The notes under the pieces are model-generated. The model was given only the letters and a program-made list of their open reading frames with translations, was not told where the DNA came from and did no database searches. Shown piece by piece: positions 23,029-32,547 of a stretch of 64,000 nucleotides of DNA. Each line of letters opens with the position of its first letter. Positions within the stretch are counted from its first letter, which is position 1. Made by a program: the position numbers and the translations under genes. The stretch is from Arthrobacter sp. 131MFCol6.1 (GTDB lineage Bacteria > Actinomycetota > Actinomycetes > Actinomycetales > Micrococcaceae). The stretch is from NCBI RefSeq assembly GCF_000374925.1, contig NZ_KB895550.1:62001-126000 (forward strand). Reading direction: 5' to 3'.

Positions 23029-24117
23029 CTGCATGATCGGCCCCGCCCACAAGCTGTTTCCATCATCGGCGGCGGCATCGCCGGGCTGGCTCTTGCAGCC
23101 CGGCTGGATCCCGCGCGTTTCGAGGTCACCGTCACCGAACAGCGGTACGGACTCCCGACCGTGGGGACATCCTTGGCCATGTGGCCCGCGGCCCAGCGCG
23201 CCCTCGGCGATTTGGGCATCCTGGACGCCGTCAGGGAGGCCAGCCCGGCAATCGACGGCATGACCGTCCGGGCGGCCTCCGGGAGGCCATGGACATCAGC
23301 GCAGGCGACGGGCCTGATCGGCGTCTCCCGGGTTGACCTCATCCGGCTCCTCGACGCTGCCGTTCCGGGCAGCGTGCGCCGGGTGTCCGGCCGCCTCGAC
23401 GTCGTCCGGCCCGGTCCCGCCGGCCTCGTGGTGGGCGCCGACGGTGTCCACAGCGCGGTGCGCCGCAGCTGCTGGGGCGCCCGCTCCGGTGCCCGGCCCA
23501 CCCGCTACCTCGCGGTCCGCGGCGTGGTTCCCGGATCGCTGTGGCGGGGACACACGGGCGAATACTGGGGCCGCGGGCAGCTCTTCGGGATTGGTCCCGC
23601 GGCGGCCGGGACCAACTGGTACGCGGCGTTCCGCTCCGGGCCGGGACGCGGAAGCCTCGACGTCGCCGCGGTCCTGGCGGAAACCCGGGTCCGCTATAGC
23701 GGCTACGCCCCGGGCATCCGCGACGTCCTGGCCGCTGCGGTACCGGAAACGACCCTGGCGCAGCGGATCTGGACGGCGCCGCCGCTTGGTAGCTACGTCC
23801 GCGCCCGGGTGGCACTGCTCGGCGATGCCGCCCACGCGATGACACCCAACCTCGGCCGGGGCGCCTGCGAGGCGCTGGTCGACGCCGTGACCCTCGCGGC
23901 GCTGCTCAATACCCGGCCCGTGGACGAGGCGCTGAGCGCCTACAACCGGGCGCGTCACCTGCGCACCCAGGCTTTGCGGTGGGCGTCGTCGGCCGTGATG
24001 CGCCTGGCTCTGGCGGAGCGGGGCCAGCCTGTGCGGGACGCGCTGCTGGGCTTGGCTAGTCCTGGTCCAGGGTCTCGGTCAGGTGGTGCGTCGGAATCCG
24101 GTCCCGGTCATAAGTGA
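23029..24117 (+). CDS. FAD-dependent monooxygenase, compact, with no standard start codon (possibly decaying)
   Basis: The frame encodes a group-A flavin monooxygenase. The FAD-binding IIGGGIAGLALAARLD is encoded from about 23065, VVGADGVHSAVRR and ALLGDAAHAMTPNLGRGACEALVDAVTLA follow. However, between the in-frame stop at 22897 and the Rossmann motif there is no ATG, GTG or TTG, only CTG codons (23011, 23017, 23029). The nearest GTG, 23161, would delete the FAD motif. The stretch between GVSRVDLIRLL and VVGADG is also about 15-20 residues shorter than usual. The last ~20 residues are antisense to the convergent thioesterase. A CTG start, a frameshift near the ATG at 23033, or a degenerating gene would each explain this. 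Confidence 0.6.
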   Translation: MHDRPRPQAVSIIGGGIAGLALAARLDPARFEVTVTEQRYGLPTVGTSLAMWPAAQRALGDLGILDAVREASPAIDGMTVRAASGRPWTSAQATGLIGVSRVDLIRLLDAAVPGSVRRVSGRLDVVRPGPAGLVVGADGVHSAVRRSCWGARSGARPTRYLAVRGVVPGSLWRGHTGEYWGRGQLFGIGPAAAGTNWYAAFRSGPGRGSLDVAAVLAETRVRYSGYAPGIRDVLAAAVPETTLAQRIWTAPPLGSYVRARVALLGDAAHAMTPNLGRGACEALVDAVTLAALLNTRPVDEALSAYNRARHLRTQALRWASSAVMRLALAERGQPVRDALLGLASPGPGSRSGGASESGPGHK

Positions 24118-24490
24118 TTTCGGTGTAGCCGTGCGGCTCGGGCTTCCCGGACGGGCTCAGGTTCACGAAGACGATCTCATCAATGGTGAGGATGCTGCGG
24201 CGCGTGATCATGTTCCGGACTTCGGCCCGCATGGTCAGCGATGTCCGGCCGAAGCGGGTCGCGGTCAGGCCCATTTCGATCAGGTCGCCCTGGACCGCGG
24301 AGCTGACGAAGTTGATTTCGGAGATGTACTTGGTGACGGCCCGGCCGTTGCCCAGTTGCAGGATGGCGTAGATGGCCGCCTCCTCGTCAATCCACTTCAG
24401 CAGGCTCCCGCCGAACAGGGTGCCGTTGGCGTTGAGGTCCTCGGGCCGCACCCATTTGCGGGTGCGGAAGGTGATGTCGGCCGGTTCCAT
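24056..24490 (-). CDS. hotdog-fold acyl-CoA thioesterase (YciA-like)
   Basis: A 144-residue single hotdog domain: VRPEDLNANGTLFGGSLLKWIDEEAAIYA holds the NxxGxxFGG...D active-site region, then VTKYISEINFVSSAVQGDLIEMGLTATRFGRTSLTMRAEVRN. These enzymes hydrolyse acyl-CoA esters. No ribosome site precedes the start; instead TAACCT lies 6 nt upstream (24497-24502 on the minus strand), so the mRNA is probably leaderless. Its 3' end overlaps the convergent monooxygenase frame by 62 nt. Confidence 0.88.
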   Translation of the reverse strand: MEPADITFRTRKWVRPEDLNANGTLFGGSLLKWIDEEAAIYAILQLGNGRAVTKYISEINFVSSAVQGDLIEMGLTATRFGRTSLTMRAEVRNMITRRSILTIDEIVFVNLSPSGKPEPHGYTEITYDRDRIPTHHLTETLDQD

Positions 24491-24616
24491 AGTGCGAGGT
24501 TAGCCGACTCCGTGACGGGCGGCGTTGTGTGACGCAGCAGCACGGCGCCGGCAGCGCGGCACGGCACGGCACCGCACCAGCGGCACCGGCGGCGCCGATC
24601 TACGGCGCCGCACCGC

Positions 24617-25120
24617 CTATGCCATGGCGGTGTGCGCGGCGCTGTGCGAATCGATTGGCTTCGCGTAGCAGTACGAGTGCACCATGCCGACATAGGGGCC
24701 GAAGTTCGGCACGGACACGAAGCCGGAGTTCTCGTAGAACTGCCGCCCGTCGGTCTGCACCGAGCCGGCCTCCGCCGTCAGGGTGGTAATCCCCAACGCG
24801 TAGGCGTGGGCTTCGAGGGCCGCGAGGATGGAGCTCGCCACGCCCGAGCCGCGGGTGTAGGGCAGCACGTAGAGGCGTTTGATTTCCGCGGTGTGCGCGT
24901 CCAGCATGCGAAGGCCGCCGCAGCCGACCGGCTGGCCTGAGGCCTTGTCGTGCGCCACCAGGAACACCGCGGTGTCCGCTTCCGACGGCGGCGGGCCGGG
25001 TTCGTGGTCGGGGCGGCCGAAACGGGCCTCGAGTTCCGCCTGCTGGGCGGCCCTCAGGTCCGCGCCGACGGGGTTCGCCCAGGCGACCTGACGGATGTTG
25101 AGCCGCGGGTTGGTCTGCAT
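24617..25120 (-). CDS. GNAT-family N-acetyltransferase
   Basis: A 167-residue acetyltransferase. The acetyl-CoA binding core is CGGLRMLDAHTAEIKRLYVLPYTRGSGVASSILAALEAHA, followed by the beta-bulge region LTAEAGSVQTDGRQFYENSGF and a C-terminal FVSVPNFGPYVGMVHSYCYAK. The start MQTNPRLNIRQV at 25120 has GAGG 7 nt upstream; the longer open frame upstream does not look coding. It is monocistronic. The substrate is unknown; GNAT proteins acetylate amines on small molecules, antibiotics or proteins. Confidence 0.85.
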   Translation of the reverse strand: MQTNPRLNIRQVAWANPVGADLRAAQQAELEARFGRPDHEPGPPPSEADTAVFLVAHDKASGQPVGCGGLRMLDAHTAEIKRLYVLPYTRGSGVASSILAALEAHAYALGITTLTAEAGSVQTDGRQFYENSGFVSVPNFGPYVGMVHSYCYAKPIDSHSAAHTAMA

Positions 25121-25275
25121 GACTGCCTCGATTCGCCGAAGTGTTATGCAGTCCAAGGCTAGGCACCAGCGGTTTCGGCTGTGTTTCCTGCGGGTAAGCG
25201 TCCGAAGAACTGTGAGTTGCGGTGCACTTGCGCCTTCCAGCCCGACGTCCGGGTGGACCTGGCGGTGGCCACAGC

Positions 25276-28200
25276 CTAGCGCCGCACCAGTGTCCGCAGG
25301 AGTTTCAGCGCCACAGAGATCGAGGCGATGTCCACCTGCCCCGGTTTGGTCACTTCCGCGAAGGTATCCTTGAGCCGGCCCAGCTGCTCCTGGTGCCCGC
25401 GTTCCCACTCCACGATGCGCTCCACGGCGTCGGATGTGCCGGCCTCTCCGGCACCAGGGCCGTGGGTGGTCTCCATCACGGAGACCGTCATGTCCGCTAC
25501 AGCGGAATACACATCATCGCGCAGGGCGGCCCGAGCGAGGGCCTCCCAGCGGCTCTGCCGGGGCAGGTCGGTGATGCTGAGCAGCAGGTTCGCGGCGCCG
25601 ATTCGCTGGAACACCGCGTAGTACACCTCGGCGATGGCGGCGATCGGTTCGCGTACTCCTTCGGAGATCAGGGAAATGTCCAGCAGCCCGAAACTCTCCA
25701 ACAGGTCCGAGGCCCGCCGGCCCAGCTCAGGGGGCATCCCCACGGCGTCCCAGTGCGCGAGCCGCTCTTGCACACGGTCCAGGTCGGAGCCGCGGAGGTA
25801 GTCCACGGTCCGGGTCCGCAGCAGGTCCAGGGTGGGCATGATCCTGCCCAAGGCGGCGTCCACGGGCTGGTCGCGGTGGTCGTGCGTCACGTACCACCGC
25901 GTGGCCCGGTCCAGGACCCTGCGCATGTGCAGGGTCGCTTCGGCGATGACTTCGTTGGGATATCCGGCGGGGAGTGCGGCCAGCCGGTTGACGATCCACG
26001 GCAGGTCGTAGGCTTCCCGCGCCACCACAAAGGCCCTGGCTATACCTGCGGCCGTCGCAGTGGTTTCCTCGATGGCGCGGAAGGCGAACGTGATTCCGCC
26101 GAGGTTGATCATGTCGTTGGCCACCACTGTGCACACGATCTGGCGGCGCAGAGGGTGGCCCTCAAGCTCTGCTTCGAAGCGTTCGGACAGCAGGCGCGGG
26201 AAGTACCCGCGCAGGACGCGCCGGAACCACGGGTCGTCGGCAAGGTCGCTGGCATTGAGCTCCGCGGCCAGTTCGATCTTGGCGTAAGCGGCCAGCACCG
26301 CAAGTTCGGGCGCGGTCAGGCCCTCACCGGACCGCAGCCGTTCCCGGAGCTGTTCGTTGCTGGGCAGACCCTCCAGCCTGCGGTCAAGGTCGGTGGCGTT
26401 CTCGAGCCAGTCCATGGTCCGTTCGAAACCCGGGCTCCATGCCAGCACCAGGTGCCGGTCGTTGTAGAGCAGGACATTCTGGTCCGTGTTATTGGCCAGG
26501 ACCAGGCTGGCCACTTCGTCCGTGAGGGAATGCAGGAAGCCCGCGCGTTCCGCCGGCTTCATCTTTCCCGCGGCGATCATCCGGTCCACGAAGATCTTGA
26601 TGTTTACCTCATGATCCGAGCAGTCAACTCCGGCTGAGTTGTCGATCGCATCGGTATTGAGCAGGACGCCGGACAGGGCGGCCTCAATCCGCCCGAGCTG
26701 CGTGATTCCCAGGTTCCCGCCCTCGGCGATGATCTTCGTTCGGACCTCATTGCCGTTGACCCTGATGGGGTCGTTCGCCTTGTCGCCAACCTCGGCGTTG
26801 CCTTCCAACGAGGCCTTGACGTAGGTTCCGATGCCGCCGTTGTACAGCAGGTCCACGGGCGCCCGGAGGATGGCCTGAAGCAGCGCGTGGGGTGGCAGCG
26901 ACACGGTGCCCGGGTCCAGGCCGAGGGAACTCCTGACCTGTTCCGTGATGCTGATCGCCTTGGCCCCGCGGGAGTGGACACCACCACCCTTGCTGATCAG
27001 CCCTGGATTGTAGTCTGCCCAGGAGGACCGGGGGAGGGCAAAGAGCCGCCGCCGTTCCTCGAACGAGGCCGCCGCATCCGGCGCCGGGTCAAGGAAGATG
27101 TGCCGGTGATCGAAAGCTGCCACCAGGCGGATGTGGCGGGAGAGAAGCATCCCGTTCCCAAAGACGTCGCCGCTCATGTCGCCGATGCCGGCAACTGTGA
27201 AGTCCTCTTCCTGGCAGTTCACCCCGAGTTCGCGGAAATGGTGCTTCACGGATTCCCAAGCCCCGCGGGCCGTGATGCCCATCTGCTTATGGTCAAAGCC
27301 CACCGTCCCGCCGGACGCGAAAGCATCGCCCAGCCAGAAGCCGTATTCCTCGGCCACCGCGTTCGCAGCATCGGAAAATGACGCTGTTCCCTTGTCCGCC
27401 GCCACCACGAGGTAATAGTCGTCGACGTCGTGCCGCACCACCCGCGCCGGAGGCACCACTGTTTCCCCGTGCGCGGTGGTGACCAGGTTGTCGGTGACGT
27501 CCAGCAGCCCGCGGACGAAGATCCGGTAGCACTGAAGGCCCTCCGTCAGCCAAGCGTCGCGGTCCATGGAGGGGTCCGGCAACTGTTTGGGATAAAAACC
27601 GCCCTTGGCGCCGGTGGGCACAATCACCGAGTTCTTCACGTTCTGCGCCTTGACCAGGCCCAGGACCTCGGTGCGGAAATCCTCGCTTCGGTCGGACCAG
27701 CGCAACCCGCCCCGGGCCAGTGCCCCGAAACGCAGGTGGACGCCTTCGACGCGGGGCGAGTACACCCAGATTTCGTATTTGGGACGCGGAAGCGGCGCAC
27801 TGGCAATGGCGGCGGGGTTCAGCTTGAAGCTCAGGTGGAGCCGCCCCTGGAAGTAGTTGGTGCGGAGCGTGGATTCCACCAGGTTCATGAAGGTGCGCAG
27901 CAGCCGGTCGGCGTCGAGGACGGGAATGTCGTCGACCGCGGCCAGCAGTTCCTTCCGGGCCGCGTCGGTGTCCCCGGACCGGCCCAGCGCCTGCAGGTCG
28001 GGATCAAACTTGGCCCGGAATAGCGCCAAGAGGGCATGGGTGGCCCGGGCATTGGCCAGCAGGGTGTCGGCCATGAAGCCGTAGGAGGTCGTTGTGCCCA
28101 GTTGCTGCAGGTACTTGGCATAGCTGCGCAGGATTGCCGCCTGGCGCCACTCGATGCCCTCCCGGAGGACAAGGCCGTCAAAGCGGTCCGATTCCGAGTC

Positions 28201-30132
28201 CCCGCGCATGGCGGCCGCGAAGGCATCCCGCAGCAGCCCGCTGGTCCGGGCCGGATCCACGCCCGCTGGGTACCGGACGCCGAGGTCATAGAGGAACAAC
28301 GGCCGGTCGCTCCCGCGCACAACATCGAAGGGCCGTTGGTTCAGCACCTCCAGGCCGAGGTTGTGGAAGAACGGCAGGATCCGCGTCAGGCTATGGGCGG
28401 TGGTCAGATAGAGCCGGATCCGTGCGTCTTCGGCCAGCGTCGGGGCCGCAGCCGTGGGGACATGAACGGCCAGTTGAGGATCGTTCAGCGGTCGGCCGCC
28501 CGTGCCGTCGAGATCGACCTTCTCAAACCGTCTGATGTCTTCAACCGCGTCCTCGACGTCGAAATCAGCCCGGTAGCTGGCCGGGAAGGCGGCGGACCAC
28601 AGCGTCGACAGCCGGCTGGCCTCCGCGGACGGCAACCTGGCACGGAGCGCTTCGTCCAGGCCCGCGGCCCAGGTCCGCGTGGCGCTGATAATGCTCCGCT
28701 CCACCGCAGCGGAATCGACGTCGGGCATCCCGCCGGCAGGCAGTTGTATCCGGAAGAACACGCGGGCCATCGGGGATTCACTCAGCCGGACCTCGAATTC
28801 GAGCGAGGAGGACCTGAAAGCCTGTTTGAGCTCGTTTTCGATCCGGAGGCGCACGGCCGTGCTGTACCTGTGCCGGGGGAGGAACACCAGGGCTGTCATG
28901 AAGCGGCCATAGCTGTCAGAGCGCAGGAACACCCGTGTCTGGTGGTGCGCTTGCAGGAGCAGGATCTCCCGGGCAAGCCCGAAAAGTTCATCCAGGTCCC
29001 GATGGAACAGCTCGTCCAAGGGGAAGGACTCGAGGACGGTGAGAAGCTGTTTGCCCTGGTGGGAGGACTCGGTGAAGCCGAAGCGTTCCCGGATGGCGTG
29101 CACCTTGTCCCGGATCATCGGGATGCGCCGCACGGACCGGCCCGTGGCGCCCGGGGCGAAGAGGCCCACAAACCGCACTTCTCCCGTGCCTTTCCCTGCG
29201 CTGCCGAAGATCCGGACGAGGATTTCATCCAGGTAGGCCGGGCGGGGGACCGACGATCTCAGATCAGAAATGGAGATGGTGAGAACCTGTGAATGGGGTA
29301 GTCCCGTAACGGGCTGGCGGGCCTCCGGCCGACCGTCCCTGAGCAAACCCAACCCCGTGCCCGGCCGCAACGCCACGGCATCGGTGCCCTCCGACGTCGA
29401 GTATTCAAATTCGCTGTAACCCAAGAACGTGAAGTTGCCGCGGTCCAGCCAGTCCAGGAGCTCGCCGAGCTGCTCCGGGGTCGGAACCGTGCCTGCGGGC
29501 AGCCGGTCCAAGGAATTGATGGCGCGGGCGAGGCTGGCGTGGATGGCGGGGGTGTCGTCCGCAACCAACTGGACGTCCGCCAGGACACGACGCACGTTGC
29601 CGGTGAGCTCCGCGACGGCCCGTGACCCCGGCAGGCGGCCAATCTCCGCCGCCACCCAGGTTTCGGACGACCACCCCGGCGGCTCCTGGGCGGCGCCGGC
29701 CGCCACAGCGCCCGGGATGCCGGCGATTCGGCCCGCCGGTGCGGACTGCGAGGACCCATGCCGTATTTCCATCAGCCGGCCAGTCCGTGGATCCCGCCGC
29801 ACCAGGAAATTGGGATGCACCAGCAACCTGATGGACTCGTTTTCGCGGGCCAGCTCGGCGGTGAGCGAATGGATCAGATGCGGCAGGGTGTCTGCAACCA
29901 CCAGCAGGACGCTGGCGTCGCTTTCGTTCAGGATGGCGACGGCCGCAGTGCCCGACGGGCGGCTGTCCGCCAGTTCCGCATGGCGCCTGGCCCGCTGCTC
30001 AAGGTTTTCGGGACTGTAGCCTTGGAGGTCCTCGGGCGCAGCGTGCTCGTAATAGGCTGCGAGGAACTGTTCATCGAAGACGTGGACTGCGCCGGCGGGC
30101 GCATGCCCCGGGTGTTCCGATTTGCGTGACAT
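25276..30132 (-). CDS. NAD-specific glutamate dehydrogenase, large (about 180 kDa class)
   Basis: A 1618-residue enzyme of the L_180 class, which deaminates glutamate to 2-oxoglutarate with NAD and serves amino-acid catabolism. The N-terminal ~750 residues are ACT-like regulatory segments (HSLTAELARENESIRLLVHPNFLVRRD; FSEFEYST-type loops). The catalytic core follows with KYEIWVYSPRVEGVHLRFGALARGGLRWSDR, the lysine loop VPTGAKGGFYPKQLPDP and the dinucleotide region DVFGNGMLLSRHIRLVAAFDHRHIFLDP. A helical C-terminus completes it. The length is full for the class and I see no frameshift. GGAGG lies 9 nt before the ATG. It is transcribed alone. Confidence 0.95.
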   Translation of the reverse strand: MSRKSEHPGHAPAGAVHVFDEQFLAAYYEHAAPEDLQGYSPENLEQRARRHAELADSRPSGTAAVAILNESDASVLLVVADTLPHLIHSLTAELARENESIRLLVHPNFLVRRDPRTGRLMEIRHGSSQSAPAGRIAGIPGAVAAGAAQEPPGWSSETWVAAEIGRLPGSRAVAELTGNVRRVLADVQLVADDTPAIHASLARAINSLDRLPAGTVPTPEQLGELLDWLDRGNFTFLGYSEFEYSTSEGTDAVALRPGTGLGLLRDGRPEARQPVTGLPHSQVLTISISDLRSSVPRPAYLDEILVRIFGSAGKGTGEVRFVGLFAPGATGRSVRRIPMIRDKVHAIRERFGFTESSHQGKQLLTVLESFPLDELFHRDLDELFGLAREILLLQAHHQTRVFLRSDSYGRFMTALVFLPRHRYSTAVRLRIENELKQAFRSSSLEFEVRLSESPMARVFFRIQLPAGGMPDVDSAAVERSIISATRTWAAGLDEALRARLPSAEASRLSTLWSAAFPASYRADFDVEDAVEDIRRFEKVDLDGTGGRPLNDPQLAVHVPTAAAPTLAEDARIRLYLTTAHSLTRILPFFHNLGLEVLNQRPFDVVRGSDRPLFLYDLGVRYPAGVDPARTSGLLRDAFAAAMRGDSESDRFDGLVLREGIEWRQAAILRSYAKYLQQLGTTTSYGFMADTLLANARATHALLALFRAKFDPDLQALGRSGDTDAARKELLAAVDDIPVLDADRLLRTFMNLVESTLRTNYFQGRLHLSFKLNPAAIASAPLPRPKYEIWVYSPRVEGVHLRFGALARGGLRWSDRSEDFRTEVLGLVKAQNVKNSVIVPTGAKGGFYPKQLPDPSMDRDAWLTEGLQCYRIFVRGLLDVTDNLVTTAHGETVVPPARVVRHDVDDYYLVVAADKGTASFSDAANAVAEEYGFWLGDAFASGGTVGFDHKQMGITARGAWESVKHHFRELGVNCQEEDFTVAGIGDMSGDVFGNGMLLSRHIRLVAAFDHRHIFLDPAPDAAASFEERRRLFALPRSSWADYNPGLISKGGGVHSRGAKAISITEQVRSSLGLDPGTVSLPPHALLQAILRAPVDLLYNGGIGTYVKASLEGNAEVGDKANDPIRVNGNEVRTKIIAEGGNLGITQLGRIEAALSGVLLNTDAIDNSAGVDCSDHEVNIKIFVDRMIAAGKMKPAERAGFLHSLTDEVASLVLANNTDQNVLLYNDRHLVLAWSPGFERTMDWLENATDLDRRLEGLPSNEQLRERLRSGEGLTAPELAVLAAYAKIELAAELNASDLADDPWFRRVLRGYFPRLLSERFEAELEGHPLRRQIVCTVVANDMINLGGITFAFRAIEETTATAAGIARAFVVAREAYDLPWIVNRLAALPAGYPNEVIAEATLHMRRVLDRATRWYVTHDHRDQPVDAALGRIMPTLDLLRTRTVDYLRGSDLDRVQERLAHWDAVGMPPELGRRASDLLESFGLLDISLISEGVREPIAAIAEVYYAVFQRIGAANLLLSITDLPRQSRWEALARAALRDDVYSAVADMTVSVMETTHGPGAGEAGTSDAVERIVEWERGHQEQLGRLKDTFAEVTKPGQVDIASISVALKLLRTLVRR

Positions 30133-30286
30133 GCCCCTGCGCCTCCACTGCGCGGGAACATGCGCGGGATCAACCGCATGCCGCGGCCGACCATCCTGTC
30201 CCCACGCCTGCTTTCATCATCGCCGCGTCCGGGGGAGCAGTCCAGTCCCGGCCTGCAGCGTGCGCCCCCGACGGGTGCCCTGGCCG

Positions 30287-30958
30287 CTACGCCGGACGGC
30301 CGGTGGGATCCTCCGCCGTCGGATCCGCCAGTGCCAGTCCGCCCACGGGGCTGCCGTCCCAGTGGATGAGTTTCCAACCGTTCGCGGGATCGCCTTCCAG
30401 CGCCACGATTCCGGTGTTGTCCAGCACGTGCCGGATGGCAAAGTCCGGTTCGATGTTCTCTGCCCGCAGGCCGGCCCACACCCGGATGGCGGCGCCGTGG
30501 CTGACCACGGCCACGGATCCTGAGTCCCCGGCCCCGTTGGTGCGGGCCGCTATTGTGGCGATCGCGGCGTCGTAGCGTTCGAAGAAGTCCCGGCCGCTGG
30601 GACCGGCAGGCATCCGGCGCTCCAGCTCGCCGTCCGCCCACGAAAAAATGGTGCCGATGTACCGCTTGTGCGATTCGTGGTCCGTCTGCTTTTCCAGGGA
30701 CCCGGCTTCGATCTCGTGAAGGCCCTCAAGCACCTCGGTTTCCAGCCCGTGCACCCGGGCGAGCGGTGCCGCTGTGATCTGCGTCCGAACCAGGGTGGAA
30801 GCGTACAGGGCAAGGATCCGCTCGTTCGCCAGGGCGCGGGACAACACCTCAGCCTGACGCTGGCCGAGTTCGGTCAGCCCGGGCCCCGGGTGCGCCGTGT
30901 CCAGCTGGCCCAGGACATTGCCGGGCGTCTGGCCGTGCCGGATGAGCAGAAGTCTCAT
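30287..30958 (-). CDS. histidine phosphatase family protein (phosphoglycerate mutase-like)
   Basis: A 223-residue branch-1 histidine phosphatase. The catalytic LLLIRHGQTPGN stands at the N-terminus; the second arginine, YASTLVRTQITAAPLA, the acid LHEIEAGSLE and the second histidine VAVVSHGAAIRVWAG follow in order. Such enzymes dephosphorylate small metabolites or proteins, and the specificity is not readable. The start at 30958 overlaps the purB stop by 4 nt (ATGA), so it is translationally coupled to purB, with no obvious shared pathway. Confidence 0.9.
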   Translation of the reverse strand: MRLLLIRHGQTPGNVLGQLDTAHPGPGLTELGQRQAEVLSRALANERILALYASTLVRTQITAAPLARVHGLETEVLEGLHEIEAGSLEKQTDHESHKRYIGTIFSWADGELERRMPAGPSGRDFFERYDAAIATIAARTNGAGDSGSVAVVSHGAAIRVWAGLRAENIEPDFAIRHVLDNTGIVALEGDPANGWKLIHWDGSPVGGLALADPTAEDPTGRPA

Positions 30959-32397
30959 TTGAGGTGGTCCACCAGCTGGTCCGCGATGCCCGTGTACCTG
31001 CCCGGGGTCAGCGCCAGCAGGCGGGCTTCGGCGTCGGCGGACAGGCCGAGGCTCTGGACGAATTCCTGCATCCGGGCGGCATCCACGCGCTGGCCGCGGG
31101 TCAGGTCCTTGAGCCGCTCGTACGGGTTTTCCATGCCGTCGACGCCTGCGATGGCCTCGGCGCGCATGACCATCTGGATGGCTTCGCCGAGGACTTCCCA
31201 GTTCGTGTCCAGGTCCGCGGCCAGCACGTCCTCGGCAACCTTGAGCCGGTCCAGGCCCTTGGCAACGTTCGAGATGGCGAGCAGCGAGTGGCCGAACGCC
31301 ACACCGATGTTGCGCTGCGAGGAGGAGTCGGTGAGATCTCGCTGCCAGCGGGAGGTGACCAGAGTGGAGCCAAGCACGTCCAGCAGGCCGGAGGAGATCT
31401 CGAGGTTGGCCTCGGCGTTCTCGAAACGGATCGGGTTCACCTTGTGCGGCATGGTCGAGGAACCCGTGGCGCCTGCCACCGGGATCTGCACGAAGTAGCC
31501 GATCGAGATGTAGCTCCAGATGTCGGTGCAGACGTTGTGCAGGATGCGGTTGAAACGCGCGACGTCGGCATAGAGTTCGGCCTGCCAGTCGTGGCTTTCG
31601 ATCTGGGTGGTCAGCGGGTTCCAGGACAGGCCGAGGCCTTCGACGAAGCTCTTGGCGACGTGCTCCCAGTCGGCGCCCGGGACGGAGGCGACGTGGGCGG
31701 CGTACGTGCCGGTGGCGCCGTTGATCTTGCCGAGGTATTCGGTGCGGGCGATCCGGTCCAGCTGCCGGCCCAGCCGGTGCGCGATGACGGCCAGTTCCTT
31801 GCCCAGCGTGGTGGGCGTGGCGGGCTGGCCGTGCGTGCGGGAGAGCATCGGCACGGCGCGGTTGTCCCCGGCCATGGCGCTGATCTGGGCGACGAGGGCG
31901 CGGGCCGCAGGCAGCCACACATCCTCTACGGCCCCCTTGATGCCCAGGGCGTAGGAGAGGTTGTTGATGTCTTCGGAGGTGCAGCCGAAGTGCACCATGG
32001 CGGTCAGCCGGTCGATTCCGATGCCGGGCAGGCGGCGGCCGATGTAGTACTCGACAGCCTTGACGTCGTGGACCGTCACGGCCTCGATCTCGGCCAGTTC
32101 GGTGACGGAGGCGGCGTCGAACTCCGTGACGATCGCGCGCAGTTGCTGCTGTTGTTCCGCCGTGAGCGGGCCGGCCCCGGGCAGGACGCTGTTGCCGGTC
32201 AGGTGGATCAGCCACTCGACCTCAACAGCCACGCGGTCGCGGTTCAGGGCCGCCTCGGAAAGGTAGTCGACCAGCGGCGCGACGGCGGACTGGTAGCGGC
32301 CATCCAGCGGGCCGAGCGCGATCTGGTGGTCGGACGCGGCGAGGGCCAGGCGTCCGGACGGCGTGCGGGTATCAGCTGTGGCGGCAGTTTCAGGCAT
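30955..32397 (-). CDS. purB: adenylosuccinate lyase
   Basis: A 480-residue fumarase-superfamily enzyme that releases fumarate from SAICAR and adenylosuccinate in purine synthesis. The signature TGSSTMPHKVNPIRFENAE is present, as are the histidine-bearing SRTHGQPATPTTLGKELAV and the HFGCTSEDINNLSYAL substrate loop. It belongs to the E. coli-type PurB rather than the shorter Bacillus type, from its length and the DGRYQSAVAPL opening. It heads a two-gene unit with the histidine phosphatase. Confidence 0.96.
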   Translation of the reverse strand: MPETAATADTRTPSGRLALAASDHQIALGPLDGRYQSAVAPLVDYLSEAALNRDRVAVEVEWLIHLTGNSVLPGAGPLTAEQQQQLRAIVTEFDAASVTELAEIEAVTVHDVKAVEYYIGRRLPGIGIDRLTAMVHFGCTSEDINNLSYALGIKGAVEDVWLPAARALVAQISAMAGDNRAVPMLSRTHGQPATPTTLGKELAVIAHRLGRQLDRIARTEYLGKINGATGTYAAHVASVPGADWEHVAKSFVEGLGLSWNPLTTQIESHDWQAELYADVARFNRILHNVCTDIWSYISIGYFVQIPVAGATGSSTMPHKVNPIRFENAEANLEISSGLLDVLGSTLVTSRWQRDLTDSSSQRNIGVAFGHSLLAISNVAKGLDRLKVAEDVLAADLDTNWEVLGEAIQMVMRAEAIAGVDGMENPYERLKDLTRGQRVDAARMQEFVQSLGLSADAEARLLALTPGRYTGIADQLVDHLK

Positions 32398-32486
32398 GTG
32401 CCGATTCTTTCACGAAGTGCCGCCGGGCCTTAAGCGCCCCCGTCCTTATGACATTGCCGGCTGGCAGTGCATGGCGGTCCGGGACG

Positions 32487-32495
32487 TTGTCCACA
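32487..32495 (+). promoter_or_regulatory. single DnaA-box-like site
   Basis: TTGTCCACA matches the actinobacterial DnaA box consensus exactly. It lies in the divergent gap between purB and the WXG-like gene, about 40 nt before a predicted -10. One 9-mer can occur by chance, so a role in DnaA-linked control is only possible. Confidence 0.25.
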
Positions 32496-32547
32496 TAGCC
32501 CGACGGCGCTCTTCAGCGGGCACCGGCCGCCCCGCTAGCGTCGTTTC

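Noticed and set aside
24617..25408. Longer start of the acetyltransferase at 25408
   Set aside because: The additional 96 residues are low-complexity and run into the dehydrogenase 3' end; MQTNPR at 25120 has a ribosome site and matches the family start.
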